Counted from the stretch's first letter, positions 9,109 through 19,421 are shown. The stretch: 64,000 nucleotides of DNA from Psychromonas sp. SA13A (GCF_011378715.1 NZ_WTKU01000001.1:558001-622000), one strand, 5' to 3'. Notes: generated by a model not told the origin, from the sequence alone. Numbers and translations are program-made.

Positions 9109-9140
9109 CAAAAAGGCTGATTTTTAAATCAGCCTTTTAT
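9109..9140. terminator. Bidirectional terminator between gloA and trpS
   Basis: A 12-base stem AAAAGGCTGATT / AATCAGCCTTTT has a TTTA loop, with T-rich ends on both strands. The two genes converge here. Confidence 0.88.
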
Positions 9141-9174
9141 AACTATTAGCATTCAAGATATAAGCATTAGTCAC

Positions 9175-10176
9175 TTATTTTGGTAAGAAACCCACTTTGT
9201 CATAAACTTTTGCAAGTGTTTCTGCGGCACGTTGACGTGCTTTTTCAGCGCCTACTCTTGCCATTGCTTGTAATGCCTGTTCATCTGCACGTAATGCTTT
9301 AAAACGAGATTGAATTGGCTCAAGTAATGTCACAACAGCATCCGCGGTATCAGATTTTAAATGCCCATACATTTTATCTTCATACTCCGGGATCAAGCTT
9401 TCTATACTTTTACCCGTAGAACATGACAGTAAGGTCAGTAGGTTAGACACGCCAGGTTTTTCAACTGTATCGAAATAGATACGTGCTTTTTCATCTGAGT
9501 CTGTTGCTGCACTTTTTATTTTTTTCATGATCTTTTTAGGATCTTCTAATAATGCAATAAAGTTCTTTTCATTATCATCGGACTTAGACATTTTTTTAGT
9601 CGGTTCTTGTAAACTCATAATGCGCGCTCCATGCTCTGGAATCGCAGGTTCAGGCACAACAAACGTATCGCCATAGGCATTATTAAAGCGGGAAGCAATA
9701 TCTCGCGCTAGCTCAAGGTGTTGTTTTTGATCACTGCCTACAGGTACACTTTGTGGACCATATAAAAGAATATCCGCAGCCATTAATACAGGATAAGAGA
9801 ATAATCCGGCAGTAATATTACTAACATTTCGCTGTGATTTTTCTTTGAATTGCGTCATGCGATTCAATTCACCCATTTGCGTATAGCAATTCAAAATCCA
9901 TGCAAGCTCTGCATGCTCAGGGACTTGTGACTGAATAAACATAGTGCTTCTTTGTGGATCAATGCCCACTGCTTGGTACATTGCTAATCCATCATAGATA
10001 GCACTACGCAATGCTTTAGGGTCTTGACGTACAGTGATAGCATGCAAATCAACAAGGCAAAATAAGCAATCATGAGTTTCTTGCATAGCAACCCATTGAC
10101 GTAGAGCGCCCATATAGTTGCCAATAGTTAAGCCACCTGAAGGCTGACAGCCACTTAATACAACTGGTTTAGTCAT
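9175..10176 (-). CDS. trpS: Tryptophanyl-tRNA synthetase
   Basis: A 333-residue class I aminoacyl-tRNA synthetase that charges tRNA-Trp. The HIGH-type signature appears as [13 protein letters not shown] near residues 13-25, and the KMSKS loop as KKMSKSDDN near 195-203. Length is the same as in E. coli (334). It is the last gene of the leftward block that starts at aroK or further upstream, 21 bases behind gph. The gph-trpS pairing with rpe and dam is the same as in E. coli. The bidirectional hairpin after its stop ends the unit. Confidence 0.97.
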   Translation of the reverse strand: MTKPVVLSGCQPSGGLTIGNYMGALRQWVAMQETHDCLFCLVDLHAITVRQDPKALRSAIYDGLAMYQAVGIDPQRSTMFIQSQVPEHAELAWILNCYTQMGELNRMTQFKEKSQRNVSNITAGLFSYPVLMAADILLYGPQSVPVGSDQKQHLELARDIASRFNNAYGDTFVVPEPAIPEHGARIMSLQEPTKKMSKSDDNEKNFIALLEDPKKIMKKIKSAATDSDEKARIYFDTVEKPGVSNLLTLLSCSTGKSIESLIPEYEDKMYGHLKSDTADAVVTLLEPIQSRFKALRADEQALQAMARVGAEKARQRAAETLAKVYDKVGFLPK

Positions 10177-10197
10177 CTTTAATTTCCTTCATTACGT

Positions 10198-10869
10198 TTA
10201 TAGTAATGTTAATAATTCATCGAAATGATTAATAATATAATCAGGGTTAATATCTGCGATGGGTTCACCATAGTTATAACCGTATGTTAGTGCGATTGTT
10301 TTTATCTTTGCATTTTGCCCAGCTAAAATATCATTACGTGAATCACCCACCATCACCGCTTGAGATAATGGTACATTAAAATATTCACAGGCATGGAATA
10401 TTTGCATTGGGTCAGGTTTGTTTTTACTTAAGGTATCACCACCCAGTAGTAAATCAAAGCAACGATTAATCCCAAAGTAAGCCAGTAATTTAGGTAAAAA
10501 TTGCTCCGCTTTGTTAGTGATTAACGCAATTTTGTAGCCTTTATCTTGGAGTGAAAATAAAGTGCTTCGAACCGCAGGATATAACCCAGATTCGGTATTT
10601 AAAAATTGCTGGTAATACTCTTCAAAAATAGACACTGCTTGGGTTAATTCAGCTTCAGAGCTTGCTTTACCTTGTACATGCAGCAAGCTACGCTCAACCA
10701 TTTTAGGAATGCCATCACCAACCCACGTTTTAACCAATAGATCATTAACGTGAGGTAAAGCTAAGTCATCTAACATTGCATTTAATGCTAAACGTAAATC
10801 TGGCACACTGTTCACGAGAGTGCCATCAAGATCAAAGCAAATTATTTTAATATCAGTTAATTGAGACAT
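10198..10869 (-). CDS. gph: Phosphoglycolate phosphatase
   Basis: A 223-residue HAD-superfamily phosphatase that removes 2-phosphoglycolate, which arises mainly from repair of oxidised DNA 3' ends. Motif I FDLDGTLVNSVPDL near residues 11-24 contains the nucleophilic aspartate. Motif II is LITNKA near residue 120, the motif III lysine lies in LSKNKPDP, and motif IV is VGDSRNDI near residues 176-183. It sits 12 bases behind rpe and 21 before trpS. The order rpe-gph-trpS is the same as in E. coli, which supports Gph over other HAD phosphatases. Confidence 0.94.
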   Translation of the reverse strand: MSQLTDIKIICFDLDGTLVNSVPDLRLALNAMLDDLALPHVNDLLVKTWVGDGIPKMVERSLLHVQGKASSEAELTQAVSIFEEYYQQFLNTESGLYPAVRSTLFSLQDKGYKIALITNKAEQFLPKLLAYFGINRCFDLLLGGDTLSKNKPDPMQIFHACEYFNVPLSQAVMVGDSRNDILAGQNAKIKTIALTYGYNYGEPIADINPDYIINHFDELLTLL

Positions 10870-10881
10870 AATAAAATTTCA

Positions 10882-11553
10882 CTATTTTGCTTGTGCTAAT
10901 TGCTCACGCATTTCGTCAATCACAGCTTTATAATCAGGTTGGTTAAAAATAGCTGAACCGGCAACAAACATATCAGCACCCGCTTCTGCGATCTCTTTAA
11001 TATTGTCAGTTTTAACACCACCATCCACTTGTAAGCGAATATTGCGTCCACTTTGATCGATCAATTTTCGTACTTGACGTAATTTTTCAAGTGTATGGGG
11101 AATAAATGATTGTCCGCCAAAACCAGGGTTTACAGACATTAATAACACTACGTCTAATTTATCCATAACATGTGTTAATTCTTCTAAAGAGGTTGCAGGG
11201 TTTAATACTAACCCAGCTTTACAACCGTAAGATTTGATAAGTTGTAATGAGCGATCCACATGTTTTGATGCTTCAGGATGGAAAGTGATAATAGAGGCAC
11301 CCGCTTCAGCAAACTGAACAATCATACTGTCTACTGGTTCAACCATTAGATGAACATCGATAGGTGCTGTGATCCCAAAATCACGTAATGCTTTACATAC
11401 CATTGGACCGATCGTTAAGTTGGGTACGTAATGGTTGTCCATTACGTCAAAATGCACAACATCTGCACCATCATCAAGTACTTTTTGAACGTCATCACCT
11501 AAACGCGCAAAGTCTGCAGATAAAATTGAAGGTGCAATTAAATAATCAGTCAT
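10882..11553 (-). CDS. rpe: Ribulose-phosphate 3-epimerase
   Basis: A 223-residue TIM-barrel enzyme that interconverts ribulose-5-phosphate and xylulose-5-phosphate in the pentose phosphate pathway. Conserved blocks are [13 protein letters not shown] near residue 7, [18 protein letters not shown] near residues 34-51 with metal-binding residues, [12 protein letters not shown] near 141-152, and VDGGVK near 177. AGGGAAG precedes the ATG at good spacing. The gap of 124 bases to dam may hold its own promoter, but I do not see a convincing one. It is a cytoplasmic housekeeping gene with no oddities. Confidence 0.96.
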   Translation of the reverse strand: MTDYLIAPSILSADFARLGDDVQKVLDDGADVVHFDVMDNHYVPNLTIGPMVCKALRDFGITAPIDVHLMVEPVDSMIVQFAEAGASIITFHPEASKHVDRSLQLIKSYGCKAGLVLNPATSLEELTHVMDKLDVVLLMSVNPGFGGQSFIPHTLEKLRQVRKLIDQSGRNIRLQVDGGVKTDNIKEIAEAGADMFVAGSAIFNQPDYKAVIDEMREQLAQAK

Positions 11554-11677
11554 GGTAGTGCTTCCCTAAATAGAAATGAGCTAAATAATGAGTGCATTAT
11601 TCTACCTAAGGCGGCTCTAACACACTAATTTTTATTTGCTATGTGGCGACTAAATAAGTTATTTTTGAAGTTTGTCT

Positions 11678-12496
11678 CTAGGATCCATTTTTAGCGGGGA
11701 AAAAGGCAAATAACTCTGCAACAGGTTTACGATCTGTAGACTTACTACTGATCGTTCGCGATACAAAAATTTTGTCACAATCAGCCTCTCTGTATAACTC
11801 TTGCGTTAACGTCGTATCATGATTACTCAATAATACTGCCGCTTTACTTTCCCGCGCCAATTTTGCTAGTTGAGCTTGATCATCTAAGCTAAAACCTTGC
11901 GTTGCATAACTAGTAAAAGAGGCACTTTTACTTAAAGGTACATAGGGAGGATCACAGTACAGCACGTCGCTATCACGTAAATACAAAAAGAGTTTTTGGT
12001 AGGGTTTACAGGTAAACGTAGCTTTTTTTGCTTTTTCAGAAAAAAATAATAACTCAGCCTCTGGAAAATAAGGTTGTTTATAACGTCCAAAAGGTACATT
12101 AAAACCACCACTTTTATTATAACGACATAAGCCATTGTAACCATGACGATTCATGTATAAGAATAATAATGAACGTAGATATACATCCTGACTGCAATTA
12201 AATTTATTTCGTAATTCATAATACACAGCCTCTTGATTATATTCAGGCTGAAAATAGACTTTTGCATCACGAATAAACTGCTTAGGTTTACGCTTAATAA
12301 TCTTATACATTTCAATGAGATCAGGATTTATATCATTGAGTATATACTCATCATAATCACTGTTTAAAAACACAGAACCTGCACCAACAAAAGGCTCAAT
12401 TAGGCGCTTTGCTGCAGGTAAGCGAGCATTAATTTGCTCCGTTAATGTGTATTTGCCACCAGCCCACTTTAAAAAAGCTCTATTTTTTTTATTCAT
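11678..12496 (-). CDS. dam: DNA adenine methylase (GATC-specific)
   Basis: A 272-residue class-alpha N6-adenine methyltransferase that would methylate GATC sites and so mark the old strand for mismatch repair and replication timing. FLKWAGGKYTL near residue 8 and LIEPFVGAGSVFLN near residues 36-49 form the S-adenosylmethionine pocket. DPPYVPLS near residues 182-189 is the catalytic motif IV. Its start overlaps the end of damX by 8 bases, so translation is coupled. E. coli Dam has 278 residues and the same genomic neighbours, which favours the housekeeping enzyme over a restriction-modification methylase. No endonuclease gene is nearby. Confidence 0.96.
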   Translation of the reverse strand: MNKKNRAFLKWAGGKYTLTEQINARLPAAKRLIEPFVGAGSVFLNSDYDEYILNDINPDLIEMYKIIKRKPKQFIRDAKVYFQPEYNQEAVYYELRNKFNCSQDVYLRSLLFLYMNRHGYNGLCRYNKSGGFNVPFGRYKQPYFPEAELLFFSEKAKKATFTCKPYQKLFLYLRDSDVLYCDPPYVPLSKSASFTSYATQGFSLDDQAQLAKLARESKAAVLLSNHDTTLTQELYREADCDKIFVSRTISSKSTDRKPVAELFAFFPAKNGS

Positions 12497-14420
12497 TATT
12501 TAACCGCAAATCATTGTGTACTACTTGCCATTTTTTAACCCAAGAAGGCATGTTTCTAAATGCATTGGGTAAGTTTTTAGCCGCTAATTGGGCAGACTTT
12601 ACTGAGTCATAATCACCATAAATAATGACATACCAAGGTTTCGCCTGACGAACTGTCTGATAGATATATATATTTTCCAACGATGAACGATATTGGTTTT
12701 GAAATTCAATTAAATATTCACGAGAAGCCATACCTGATAGTTGTAACGTGTAATGACTAGCATCCTTTGCAAACAGAGTCTCTAAGTCGGTAAACGAGCT
12801 CTCTTGCTTAAAACCTGTGCTGATATTATTGACTGGTTGTACCTCGGTTTCTGCTGCAGCGGTATTTATATTCACTGGTAATTGCTCTGCGATACTTAAC
12901 GGAAGTGCTTTATTCTCAAGCTCATTGTCGTTGACTAAACCTTCGCTGCTAGCGTCTGTAACTGTTTCAATAGTATCTTGTTTATCTAATACTGTTTCTT
13001 GTGCCGTAGTTGCAGTTTGCTCACTGTTTAACAGAGCCTTGGAGTCATTTAGATTATCTGTAATTGTTTCATTTTCAACTAGATTATTTTCGTTATCAAC
13101 CGGAAGCCTTAACAATAAGGGAACTTGTTGTTCATTCTCTGTTTGATTAACTTTACCGGTAGATGCTTCAACGCTAGTTTCAGTGGTAATTGAGGGAGCA
13201 GTTAAAGGAGTAGATGAATCATCCTCAAGCAATACTTGTTCATTTACATCGGCATCTTTTGCTTCAATCGCAACGGACAATTCTAATAGTTGTTGTCCAG
13301 AAATCACCACTCGCTTCTCTGTTGCATCAGATAAACCCACCTGGCTTTGGTTGTCGATAACATCAAGATCGAGATCTGCCCATGAAGCCGCTAGTTTTTC
13401 TGGTCCTTCATTTAGCGGTGCTTGAGTATCTGCAGCAGCAGTTTTTGAGTCTTCATTGTCTTCCTCGCTATCTTCTACAGCATTTACTTCAGAGCTATTG
13501 TGCTCTTCGGGCATTCCTTCTACTTCCTTAATTTCTTCTAAGGCAATATAAGTGCTATCAATTGGCGCCTGTGCATTTTCAGCTTCCGAGAGTGATTTGT
13601 TGGGAATAAATTTTGGGTATAAGTAAACTGCAATAGCACTCACAATAGCGACTAAAAAAAGCATCAAGGCAATAGCAGGTAATCGTGTTTGAACCCATGA
13701 AGTAGTAATAGGCTTTAACAACCCTTGGCTTAAATCATCAGCTAGTTTAATTATTTTTTGTGGATTGCCATTACATAACCTAAGTTGTTGATTTAGTGCG
13801 TCTTGATGTTGAAGTTTTGCATGGTAGTCGACTTGTTGAAAGTTATGTTGTAATAATGCATTCGCCTCCTGTGTGTTAAGCACTGGCAGCGTTAATTCAA
13901 CGTGGTTTAAAAAGTCTTTGGTTCGACTGGCTAGATGTGTATCTATATAGTCTAAATACTGCTCTGTAGCTGCTTGTTCAGTAAGTAACAGGACATTAAG
14001 TGTATTGTCTTGGGCAAGGCTGTTATCTGAAAATAGCTCGCATAATTCGGCGATAAAGTCAGTAGGTAAATGATCTGCATTATCAATAATAATGAGTCTA
14101 TTAAGGGACCGGTTTTCAGCCTGTTGTAAACGTAAAATACTATCCAACAACTTATCTTCTGCATTGAATAATGCTTTATCAAATAATTGAGAAATTATTT
14201 GCTGACGCAATTTAGCAGCTGTTGGCTCATTAACCAATGAAACATAAACCTGTTTTAAATCAGTAGGTAATGTATTGGATAAGTTTTCTGTCAGTGTGCT
14301 TTTCCCGGCGCCAGCTTCGCCAGACACAAAGATAAGAGAAGAAGATAAGTAAATCAGATGTTGCAGCCTTTCTATCAGCTGCAACTGAGAAGGGAGCGAA
14401 ATTAATGTCCTTTCGACCAT
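12489..14420 (-). CDS. damX: DamX: membrane-bound AAA ATPase with SPOR domain
   Basis: A 643-residue cell-division protein. The N-terminal AAA module has Walker A GEAGAGKS at residues 34-41 and Walker B LIIIDNADHL near 108-117. A membrane span follows near 248-268, then a very long acidic and Ser/Thr/Gln-rich region of roughly 270 residues. The C-terminal SPOR domain, about residues 550-635, would bind denuded glycan at the division septum. E. coli DamX (428 residues) has the SPOR domain and membrane span, but its linker is much shorter and it lacks an obvious ATPase part. The Vibrio-type protein is the closer model. It lies 6 bases after aroB and overlaps dam. Confidence 0.9.
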   Translation of the reverse strand: MVERTLISLPSQLQLIERLQHLIYLSSSLIFVSGEAGAGKSTLTENLSNTLPTDLKQVYVSLVNEPTAAKLRQQIISQLFDKALFNAEDKLLDSILRLQQAENRSLNRLIIIDNADHLPTDFIAELCELFSDNSLAQDNTLNVLLLTEQAATEQYLDYIDTHLASRTKDFLNHVELTLPVLNTQEANALLQHNFQQVDYHAKLQHQDALNQQLRLCNGNPQKIIKLADDLSQGLLKPITTSWVQTRLPAIALMLFLVAIVSAIAVYLYPKFIPNKSLSEAENAQAPIDSTYIALEEIKEVEGMPEEHNSSEVNAVEDSEEDNEDSKTAAADTQAPLNEGPEKLAASWADLDLDVIDNQSQVGLSDATEKRVVISGQQLLELSVAIEAKDADVNEQVLLEDDSSTPLTAPSITTETSVEASTGKVNQTENEQQVPLLLRLPVDNENNLVENETITDNLNDSKALLNSEQTATTAQETVLDKQDTIETVTDASSEGLVNDNELENKALPLSIAEQLPVNINTAAAETEVQPVNNISTGFKQESSFTDLETLFAKDASHYTLQLSGMASREYLIEFQNQYRSSLENIYIYQTVRQAKPWYVIIYGDYDSVKSAQLAAKNLPNAFRNMPSWVKKWQVVHNDLRLNNE

Positions 14421-14426
14421 GATTGA

Positions 14427-15497
14427 TTATGATTCTATAACGTCACGAAGAACAACATCACTCACATTATCAAATAATGCACTAGTACCGATTGATGTCG
14501 GCAGCACTAAACGTAATTGCCCGTTAAGGACTTTTTTATCCAGTTGCATATGCTCTGCAAAATGTTGGTATTGCATTTCAGGTGGTGCGGCTAATGGTAA
14601 ATCAAAGGCTTCAATAAGATCAATGATTTGCTCTACTTCTGTATGTTCGATTAAGCCTAAAACATAAGAAGTTTCCGCAGCTAACACCATTCCCACAGCA
14701 ACAGCTTCACCATGTAACCAGTTGCCATAACCTTGCTCAGCTTCAATGGCATGACCAAAAGTATGGCCAAGATTTAATAGCGCTCGTATACCGTGTTCTT
14801 TTTCATCTAAGGCCACTACTTCTGCTTTAATCGCACAACAACGTTTAATCATATAAGTGATGGCTGTTGCATCAAGTGACTTAATCGCTTCAATATTGTT
14901 TTCTAACCAAATAAAGAAGTCTTGATCGTAAATAATGCCATATTTAATCACTTCGGCCATGCCCGCCGCAAACTCACGTGCAGGTAGTGTTTTTAAACAT
15001 TCAATATCAATGACAACAGCTTGTGGTTGATAGAAAGCCCCAATCATGTTTTTACCTAGAGGATGATTAACAGCTGTTTTACCGCCCACAGATGAATCAA
15101 CTTGTGATAACAAAGTGGTTGGAATTTGTATAAAAGCAATACCACGCTGATAACATGCAGCAGCAAAACCTGCCATATCTCCAATAACACCGCCACCTAA
15201 TGCAACAATAGTAGTATCTCGAGCATGTTTTTTTGCTAACAGCTCACTTAATATCGTCTCAAATGTGCTCAGATTTTTATATTGCTCGCCATCAGGTAAA
15301 ATGACTTCATCTATTTGATAATCTTTTAATGTGTTTTTACACGCTTCTAAATAAAGCGGAGCAACCACATCATTAGTCACAATCATGACCTTTTTACCGC
15401 TAATAGCACTACTAAACAATGAAGTATCAGCTAATAAGTCTGGTCCAATAGAGATAGGGTAACTACGATCACCTAGATCAACGAGTAATTTTTCCAT
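14427..15497 (-). CDS. aroB: 3-dehydroquinate synthase
   Basis: A 356-residue NAD- and metal-dependent enzyme that makes 3-dehydroquinate from DAHP, the second step of the shikimate pathway. [19 protein letters not shown] near residue 103 and [20 protein letters not shown] near 124-143 are the nucleotide and substrate loops. [10 protein letters not shown] near 246 and [10 protein letters not shown] near 262 carry the zinc ligands. The ATG overlaps the aroK stop by one base (TAATG), so the two shikimate genes are coupled. Their order aroK-aroB-damX-dam equals that of E. coli. Confidence 0.97.
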   Translation of the reverse strand: MEKLLVDLGDRSYPISIGPDLLADTSLFSSAISGKKVMIVTNDVVAPLYLEACKNTLKDYQIDEVILPDGEQYKNLSTFETILSELLAKKHARDTTIVALGGGVIGDMAGFAAACYQRGIAFIQIPTTLLSQVDSSVGGKTAVNHPLGKNMIGAFYQPQAVVIDIECLKTLPAREFAAGMAEVIKYGIIYDQDFFIWLENNIEAIKSLDATAITYMIKRCCAIKAEVVALDEKEHGIRALLNLGHTFGHAIEAEQGYGNWLHGEAVAVGMVLAAETSYVLGLIEHTEVEQIIDLIEAFDLPLAAPPEMQYQHFAEHMQLDKKVLNGQLRLVLPTSIGTSALFDNVSDVVLRDVIES

Positions 15498-16012
15498 TAA
15501 AAATCCAATAAAGCGATGATTTGACTTGCAACAACTTTTGCACTTTGCTCGTCAGTTTCGATAACATAATCTGCAGCTTCTTCATACAGTGTGTTGCGAT
15601 TTTCTGCCAATGTTTCCAGTACTGATTGAGGATCATCTGTTTGTAAAAGAGGTCTACGTTTATCTTTTAACGTTCTTGCTAACTGTTTTTGCACGCTTGT
15701 TTTTAAATAAACGACAATGCCACGAGCAGATAGGTGAGTTCTGTTTTCTTGACGAATAACCGCTCCACCGCCTGTCGCTAAAACAATGCCATGCTTTTTA
15801 GTTAGTTCATCTAACATTTCTTGCTCGCGGTTTCTAAAACCTTCTTCACCTTCCACGTCAAATACCCAGGCAATATCTGCGCCGGTTTTACGTTCAATTT
15901 CACTATCTGAATCAAGAAAGTCTAAGTGCAGCATTTGTGCTAGTTGACGGCCAATTGTGCTTTTACCAGCCCCCATTGGGCCAATTAGAAATATATTACG
16001 CTGTTCTGCCAT
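15497..16012 (-). CDS. aroK: Shikimate kinase I
   Basis: A 171-residue P-loop kinase that phosphorylates shikimate at the 3-hydroxyl. Walker A is GPMGAGKST at residues 11-19. The shikimate-binding aspartates lie in FLDSDSEIE near 32-40, ATGGGAVIR near 78-86 is the next conserved block, and the lid contains KDKRRPLLQ near 116-124. Length matches AroK (173 in E. coli). The gap of 153 bases to the pilQ stop holds a terminator for pilQ, so aroK probably has its own promoter. No clear promoter boxes can be pointed out. Confidence 0.97.
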   Translation of the reverse strand: MAEQRNIFLIGPMGAGKSTIGRQLAQMLHLDFLDSDSEIERKTGADIAWVFDVEGEEGFRNREQEMLDELTKKHGIVLATGGGAVIRQENRTHLSARGIVVYLKTSVQKQLARTLKDKRRPLLQTDDPQSVLETLAENRNTLYEEAADYVIETDEQSAKVVASQIIALLDF

Positions 16013-16111
16013 GTTGAATGTTTACTCAAGTGGTTGATTACTGGGAAGCCCCTTAAAAATTAAAGAGAAGTGCCTTATTATCGCAATTGTTAATAAGGTA
16101 TTGCAAGCCAT

Positions 16112-16143
16112 AAAAAAATAAGCCTGAAGATAAACCTTAGGCT
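16112..16143 (-). terminator. Rho-independent terminator after pilQ
   Basis: AGCCTGAAG and CCTTAGGCT pair with one mismatch and one wobble around a 5-base loop. Read on the minus strand, the stem runs into TATTTTTTTA. It separates the pil operon from aroK. Confidence 0.75.
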
Positions 16144-16165
16144 GATAGTAAATATCGGTATCTAA

Positions 16166-18304
16166 TTAATATTTTGTTTGCATGACAATACGCGGTGTAA
16201 CAAAAATTAATAACTCAGCTTTCTTATTATCCTGGCTAGTGCTTCTAAAGAAATAACCTAAGTAAGGAATATCTCCTAAAAAAGGTACTTTCTTAGTCGA
16301 AGATGTAACTTCTTGCTGGTAAATACCGCCCAATACTAAGGTTTCCCCATTATCAACTAATACCTGAGTTGCAATTTCTTGTGTGTTGATTGAAACGACT
16401 TCACCTGTACCCGTAGAGATAGTGTCCCCAACAGAGTCTTGAGTGATCACCAAATCCAAGATGAGTTTATTATCGGGTGTAATTTGTGGCGTCACTTCTA
16501 AGCTGAGTACCGCTTTTTTGAAGCTCACCGAGGTAGCGCCTGACGACGATGATTCCACATAAGGCACTTCGGTACCCTGTTCAATATAAGCCGTTTGTTG
16601 ATTTAACGTGGTAATACGTGGACTAGCAATGATTTCCGCTTTATTTTCTTGCTCTAATGCTGATAGCTCTAAATCCAAAATATCGCCATTTGCAAACCTA
16701 GCGACTTGAAACGCAATAGAACCGGCAACCGATGCTGAAGGCAGATTAACGTTTAAACGATCATTAACATCACCCGTTGTGCCTCCTTCAATACCAGCAA
16801 TAGTTCCTGAAGTAGATAGCGTAGTACTAGATGAAGGATCCGTTGCATTGCCTGAAACTCCCCATTGAATACCTAAATCTTCACCTACGGAATCACTCAC
16901 GGTGACCATGCGCGCTTCGATAACAACTTGGCGCACAGCAATATCCAATACTTCAACCATTTCTTTGACTGAATCAATCACGGATGCAGTATCTTTAATT
17001 AATAACGTATTGGTACGTGCATCAATACTGACATTACCACGTTCAGAAAGCAGGCTTGCACTATTACCTGATAACATAGCTGCGATATCTGCTGCTTTTG
17101 CATAATTAATTTGAATAAATTCTGAATATAAAGGAGCTAAATCTTCTACTTGTTTATTAGTTTCTAGTTGTTCACGCTCTTTAGCGGCTAATTCAGTGGC
17201 AGGTGCGATCATCAGCACGTTACCGTCCATGCGTTTACCTAAACCTCTTACTTTTAAGATGATGTCTAAAGCTTGCTCCCAAGGAACGTCATCAAGACGT
17301 AATGTGATATTGCCGCTTACAGAGTCCGTGATCACTAAGTTAAGACCATTAAAGTCAGCAATCAACTGTAATACTGTACGTACAGGAATATCTTGGAAGT
17401 TAAGCGAAATAGCTTTTCCTTCGTAAACGGTTTCTTTTTTATCTTTTGGTTTTTCAGATACTTCAATCATAAATAATGTATCTAACTGATCGTAGCGGTA
17501 GTTGTACTCGTCTTTGATATTAAAAACAAACCGTGTTTTACCGTCTTCTCTGAAGGTTTCGACCTTCTCTACGATTGTAGAGAAATCAACCACATCCATT
17601 ATGTATAATAATTCGTTAGGAATATAAGTACTTTGAAACTCTGCAATTAACTGTTGATCACGGCGTCTAATATCCACAGCAACACTTGAGTTATCTAAAT
17701 AAACAAACAGTTTACCTTGACCTTCTGAACCACGTTTAAAATCGATATCTGAAATAGTGTTAACATAACCCTTAGGTTTCTCAACTGCTACTGTGGCTGA
17801 CTTTTCTTTAGCAGATTTAGTGACAGTATTTTGCGAGGTTTGAACACCTGTATTTTGTAAAATCGCAGCAGCAATACTTGCTTCTGATTGCGTTGTGATC
17901 GATTTTTGTACCGCATCACCAAAACGAACCGTCAAATAATTCCCCTGTTGAAAAATACGATATGGTAATAATCCTTCAAGGTTAATCACTAAACGTAGGC
18001 CGCCTGAGGTTCGACTAGTTTCAACATCATTGATACCGTTTTTATTGATAGCGACAGGATTCTTCTCAAGCACTGAACTCGCATTTTTAATATCAATAAC
18101 CAATTTATTTGGGCGATAATGAAGCTTATCTACGTAGTTATTAATCAACGCATTAAACCCAAATTTTAGTTCTAACCTGCCATCAGTCATCGGGTTGACA
18201 TCAAGCTTATTAAGTTGTGGCTCGGCAGCCGCAATGGAAGACAACAAAAACAATGTAAGTCCAATACATGACAGCATTGTTTGTTTAATATTTCTAAATT
18301 TCAT
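16166..18304 (-). CDS. pilQ: Type IV pilus secretin PilQ
   Basis: A 712-residue outer-membrane secretin that forms the pore for type IV pili. A signal peptide (hydrophobic core LSCIGLTLFLLSSIAAA) is followed by two AMIN-type peptidoglycan-binding domains at about residues 30-115 and 180-275. A secretin N0/STN domain follows near 300-370, then an N1 repeat near 390-455, and the C-terminal secretin domain at about 500-708. The conserved strand VPYVESSSSGATSVSFKKA and the terminal LLIFVTPRIV are both present. It is the last gene of pilMNOPQ, 26 bases behind pilP. E. coli has hofQ, a shorter relative, at the same spot. Confidence 0.96.
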   Translation of the reverse strand: MKFRNIKQTMLSCIGLTLFLLSSIAAAEPQLNKLDVNPMTDGRLELKFGFNALINNYVDKLHYRPNKLVIDIKNASSVLEKNPVAINKNGINDVETSRTSGGLRLVINLEGLLPYRIFQQGNYLTVRFGDAVQKSITTQSEASIAAAILQNTGVQTSQNTVTKSAKEKSATVAVEKPKGYVNTISDIDFKRGSEGQGKLFVYLDNSSVAVDIRRRDQQLIAEFQSTYIPNELLYIMDVVDFSTIVEKVETFREDGKTRFVFNIKDEYNYRYDQLDTLFMIEVSEKPKDKKETVYEGKAISLNFQDIPVRTVLQLIADFNGLNLVITDSVSGNITLRLDDVPWEQALDIILKVRGLGKRMDGNVLMIAPATELAAKEREQLETNKQVEDLAPLYSEFIQINYAKAADIAAMLSGNSASLLSERGNVSIDARTNTLLIKDTASVIDSVKEMVEVLDIAVRQVVIEARMVTVSDSVGEDLGIQWGVSGNATDPSSSTTLSTSGTIAGIEGGTTGDVNDRLNVNLPSASVAGSIAFQVARFANGDILDLELSALEQENKAEIIASPRITTLNQQTAYIEQGTEVPYVESSSSGATSVSFKKAVLSLEVTPQITPDNKLILDLVITQDSVGDTISTGTGEVVSINTQEIATQVLVDNGETLVLGGIYQQEVTSSTKKVPFLGDIPYLGYFFRSTSQDNKKAELLIFVTPRIVMQTKY

Positions 18305-18330
18305 GATTTAAATTTCATCCCTGATTAAAT

Positions 18331-18849
18331 TCATTCTGACTGTAAAGTAAGCTGAGTAATACGTTCTTGCCAACAACCGCTGCTATCTGATGCTAGCTCT
18401 AATAAATCAATTTGTGAGGAGGTCACTTTTAATACTTTCCCATGATTTAATCCTAAATAATATCCAGGTTTAACTCTATGTATTTCATTGCCTGAAACTT
18501 GTACCAATGCCCACAGTTGATCATTAATCTCTAAGGTCCCTCGCATTCTCATATTGCTAAGAGAGAACATTTCTAATGCCTCTTTCTTGCGCTCAAAGTT
18601 AGGTTGAGGACAACTTTTAGGTGTATTTCTGACTTCTGTAGCAACTTCAGCTTGAGGCTGAGAAAAAGGGCTTCTGGCTTCTTCCTGAGTGTAAGTCAGC
18701 GTATCAATTTTTTTCAACACTGGAATGTCATCATTTAGCGGATAGACTTTAGATTTGCTATCAGCAACAAACACCTCTAGATCATCGACCTGTACATCAA
18801 CACAAGCAAACAAAGAAAAGCTCATTAATAAAGGTAATAATTTTTTCAC
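18331..18849 (-). CDS. pilP: Type IV pilus assembly lipoprotein PilP
   Basis: A 172-residue inner-membrane lipoprotein that links the PilMNO platform to the PilQ secretin. The N-terminal signal ends in a lipobox SLFAC near residue 16, followed by a flexible linker. The C-terminal HR-type beta domain, about residues 85-170, includes RMRGTLEINDQLWALVQV and RVKPGYYLGLNHG. The start is GTG, sharing one base with the pilO stop (TAGTG), and KK-rich residues follow directly. Overlaps throughout pilMNOPQ show a single translation-coupled operon. Confidence 0.93.
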   Translation of the reverse strand: MKKLLPLLMSFSLFACVDVQVDDLEVFVADSKSKVYPLNDDIPVLKKIDTLTYTQEEARSPFSQPQAEVATEVRNTPKSCPQPNFERKKEALEMFSLSNMRMRGTLEINDQLWALVQVSGNEIHRVKPGYYLGLNHGKVLKVTSSQIDLLELASDSSGCWQERITQLTLQSE

Positions 18850-19421
18850 TAAGGCTCCTCTTTATAACGATAGCTTTTAGCAACTATCTCTAACAGTAGA
18901 GTATTTTTATCATTATGTTTTAAACGCAAGTTATCCAATATCACAATACGAGGAAGTGCTGCAATATCCGCTGAAAATTTACCTAGTTGCTCATAAGTAC
19001 CCACCACTTTAATACTAATCGGCACTTCTTCAGCAAGCTCTAATTGTTTTTTAACCCCCCAATTTAAACTATTAAATTGAAGACCATTATTGGAACCAAT
19101 AAAGCTAATATCGTCTAACAGGCTTGCTAGTTCTTTTTTACTTGGTAGTTTATTAACTAAGCCATCTAATATCACTTCGATCTCTTTCATTTGTTCACGA
19201 TAGGCTTCAAGATTTGAAGAAATAGCCGCTTTAACAGTAAATTCTTTTTTAAGGGCAATTTCTTTTGCTTCGACTCGCTCCAATTGTTTCAATTGGTCAT
19301 CAATAACATAGTAATAAAAACCACCTACAAACAAAATACAAACGATTAAAATGGTAATTGCTTTATGTAGGTTAGGCCAACTGCCGATAGTTTCTAAATC
19401 CAACTCATTAATATTCATCAT
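18849..19421 (-). CDS. pilO: Type IV pilus inner-membrane protein PilO
   Basis: A 190-residue bitopic protein. The short cytoplasmic start contains MNINELDLETIGSWP, a common PilO opening. A membrane span lies near residues 23-43, followed by a charged coiled coil near 45-95 and a ferredoxin-like periplasmic domain. PilO pairs with PilN to form the alignment subcomplex. The ATG overlaps the last codon and stop of pilN (ATGA). The second codon is also ATG and could serve as the start instead, without effect on function. Confidence 0.93.
   Translation of the reverse strand: MMNINELDLETIGSWPNLHKAITILIVCILFVGGFYYYVIDDQLKQLERVEAKEIALKKEFTVKAAISSNLEAYREQMKEIEVILDGLVNKLPSKKELASLLDDISFIGSNNGLQFNSLNWGVKKQLELAEEVPISIKVVGTYEQLGKFSADIAALPRIVILDNLRLKHNDKNTLLLEIVAKSYRYKEEP

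Noticed and set aside
11585-11602. AATAATG-AGTG-CATTATT between dam and rpe
   Set aside because: It is a short AT-only stem with no T run, not distinguishable from chance.
11678-12496. dam as part of a restriction-modification system
   Set aside because: No endonuclease gene is near, and the gene order equals the housekeeping dam locus of E. coli.
12817-13425. Plus-strand open frames rich in Ser and Thr within damX
   Set aside because: They are shadows of the low-complexity acidic linker of damX on the other strand.
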